A stretch of 64,000 nt of DNA, from contig CM037879.1 of assembly GCA_021292165.1 (NCBI GenBank), forward strand, positions 285,112,272 to 285,176,271, in the 5' to 3' direction. Below are positions 62,085 to 64,000 of the stretch, in pieces. Both the position numbers and the translations under genes were made by a program. How positions within the stretch are numbered: the stretch's first letter is position 1; the number at the start of each line of letters is the position of its first letter. A model generated the notes under the pieces. It was not told where the DNA came from. It saw only the letters and a list, made by a program, of their open reading frames with translations, and made no database searches. This DNA is from Shinisaurus crocodilurus. Taxonomy: Eukaryota > Chordata > Lepidosauria > Squamata > Shinisauridae.

Positions 62085-62386
62085 GGACGGTTCCAGGTTT
62101 TGGAGGGCTCTTGGGCAAGACACCCTCAATGGGCCCCTCTCCCTGCTCACCAACATTGTCACCAGCTGCCCCTGCGCCTTTTCCTCATCGTTGCTACCGC
62201 CTGCTTGCATGCCAGGCAGAGAGGCAATGAGCAAGCAGGCAGTGGCATCCCGGCTGCTCCCACTGTTGTCTGGGCCAGAGCAAGAAGCTGGTGGTGAGCA
62301 AGCAGGTTGCAGGGGCTTTTGTCAGTGGGCCCCCTGCTAGGGTGTGGGCCCTCGGCTGGTGCCCGACCCTTGATGCCAGCCCTGCA
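62085..62386 (+). repeat. hAT-like nonautonomous element, family D
   Basis: ggttccaggttttggagggc ... ggtgtgggccctcggctggt ... cccttgatgccagccctg; best-preserved copy of the family. Confidence 0.55.
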
Positions 62387-62389
62387 GAG

Positions 62390-62745
62390 GATGGTCCTCT
62401 GTTTGAAGGTGTCCTCTGTTTAAAGGGCTGTCCAATCTGAGCCCGGTTTAGAGACAAAGAACCATCGGAAGGAAGAGCTCAAGGGCCTTGAAGTTGCCCA
62501 TCGACAGAAACCTGGACAGCAGACTGAGCAAGGCACACAGGTCACCTGGTCACAGCCTTCCCACACGAGGGTGAGATGTACTGTGTATTTCTATTTAAAT
62601 TACAGTAATTATTTCTCCGTTTGCTTCAATATGTGTTAATTAGCATCTGCAAATTTTGTACACATTTGTGTGGCCTCTTTTCTGGGTGATGCATTTCCCC
62701 CTTCGGGGCGATGTGTAGGTGGCCACCCTAATCCCTGGTAAATTA
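62390..62745 (+). repeat. Interspersed repeat I, uninterrupted copy
   Basis: tggtcctctgtttgaaggtg, ccttgaagttgcccatcgac, cacctggtcacagccttccc, tgtgtatttctatttaaatt. Serves as the empty-site reference for the nested MITE at 31.4 kb. Confidence 0.6.
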
Positions 62746-62832
62746 CTGTTTTGGCCCTGTTTTTCCCCTTCGTAGGTCAAGCTCCTAGAGCGGTCGCTCT
62801 TCGGGTTACAATCCCCACCCCTTCTTGGCCTG

Positions 62833-62940
62833 CAGTGCTCTCCAACCTTGGGTCCCCAGTTGTTTTTGGCCTACAACTCCCAGCATGCCCCAGCCAGCAT
62901 AGGCCAAACACATCTGGGGACCCAAGGTTGGAGAACACTG
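62833..62940. mobile_element. P2 hairpin MITE
   Basis: CAGTGCTCTCCAACCTTGGG ... CCAAGGTTGGAGAACACTG with a shortened loop. No target duplication visible. Confidence 0.8.
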
Positions 62941-63291
62941 GCCCAGAGCAACTGATGGTGGATGTATCATGTCTCTAGTGCACCCACAAACAAATACACG
63001 TGCTGAGCATGAACACTGAGGCTGCATGCAGTATGCGCAGCCTGCGATTTCACGCACCAGGGGCATATCCAATGTTCGTCCCTCTTAGAGTAGACCCATT
63101 GAAATGAGTGGGACTTAAGTTGGAGACAACCCACTGCACGCAAATCCTGGGGCAGCTTTTTGAACTGCCTTTTTTATTTATTTATTTTTTTATTGAGGGT
63201 TGTGTGTTTTTTAAATATACATACATAAAGTTGTATATATCCATAGCAATGAATACATATGAAATGCCTCTTATGTGTACAGGCCTATGGC

Positions 63292-63452
63292 TCACGCTGG
63301 CTCAGCTTGTCTGAGCGTGGAAAGCTAAGCAGGGACAGGCCTGGTTATTCCTTGGATGGGAGATCCCTTCCTCTAGTTTCCTGCATTGAGCAGGGGGTTG
63401 GACTCGATGGCCTTGCAGGCCCCTTCCAACTCTGTGATCTATGAATCTATGA
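63292..63452 (+). repeat. 5S-rRNA-derived SINE with CR1-like tail
   Basis: cacgctggctcagcttgtct, gagcgtggaaagctaagcag, ggcctggttattccttggat, then CR1-type tail to ctatgaatctatgaaa. Confidence 0.85.
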
Positions 63453-63704
63453 AAATACAACTTACTAGCGATTATACATGGGTTTCAATAAAAGTGGACC
63501 AGATATCCAAATAAGTATCCATTTGAAGGTGGCACAGCTTTTTGAACTGTGCTTGCATATCATCGGACAAATATCTATATATCTTTAATCCAAAGAAGAA
63601 ACACCGTCTTGGCTTTTAAAATCAGTGGAGTATGGGCTACGGAGGCATTAAGAGATGGGGAGGCAGGTGACTCCTATTTTGGTGGGGCTCCTTTTCCATT
63701 ACAG

Positions 63705-63839
63705 CAGTGTTCTCCAACCTTGGGTCCCCAGATGTTTTTGGCCTACAACTCCCAGCATGCCCCAGCCAGCTACGCTGGCTGGGGCATGCTGGGAGTTGCA
63801 GGCCAAAAACATCTGGGGACCCAAGGTTGGAGAACACTG
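63705..63839. mobile_element. P2 hairpin MITE, best copy, with 8-bp target duplication
   Basis: 135-bp near-perfect palindrome (ccccagccagctacgctggctggggc at its centre is shared by both arms), CAGTG...CACTG, flanked by CATTACAG at 63,697-63,704 and 63,840-63,847. Confidence 0.94.
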
Positions 63840-64000
63840 CATTACAGATTTTGCGAGTTTTCTATGCAGCTTCATAGGAGATATCCGTGGTGCTCCATGG
63901 TGGTGAACCTATTTTGGGGATGGAGATCAGCACCATGAAGCTCCAAGCAAAGCCTGGAGCTTCATAGGGGAAGGGCCTTCTCAGTTGTGGCACCCCATCT

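Overview
This is a vertebrate nuclear window, most likely from a squamate reptile (a lizard). It carries CR1 LINE copies whose 3' ends finish in ATTCTATG-type repeats, L1 and L2-like LINEs, a MIR/CORE-like tRNA SINE, a 5S-rRNA-headed SINE with a CR1 tail, hAT elements and MITEs, and Helitron ends. No prokaryotic gene, tRNA gene, rRNA gene or CRISPR array is present.

The only convincing host gene is the 3' end of a novel-type protein kinase C on the + strand. Four coding exons (686-824, 3709-3897, 6015-6143, 7718-7874) encode the kinase domain from the catalytic loop to the C-terminal tail. It resembles PKC-theta (PRKCQ) more than PKC-delta. In the last exon a single extra base creates an in-frame stop just before the turn and hydrophobic motifs. 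Removing that base restores 36 codons of good PKC tail, so this is either an assembly error or a disabling change.

Downstream of about 8 kb the window is a repeat landscape. The main blocks are an L1 remnant (15.1-17.4 kb), an L2-like LINE (20.5-21.3 kb), a CR1 split by an antisense LINE of another family (29.4-30.8 kb), a second fragment of that LINE with target-site duplication (39.3-39.9 kb), a CR1 with a long reverse-transcriptase ORF (51.9-53.3 kb), a hAT remnant with an exact 8-bp duplication (55.99-56.95 kb), and a retroviral-type solo LTR with a 4-bp duplication (58.6-59.9 kb). Between them lie many foldback MITEs, several with exact 8-bp target duplications.

The most unusual object is a 1.8-kb GC-rich hAT-like element at 40,860-42,667. 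It holds what looks like the 5' leader and first 36 codons of the host kinase gene MARK3, so it appears to be a Pack-type gene-fragment capture. Family names and comparisons are from recall; no database search was run.
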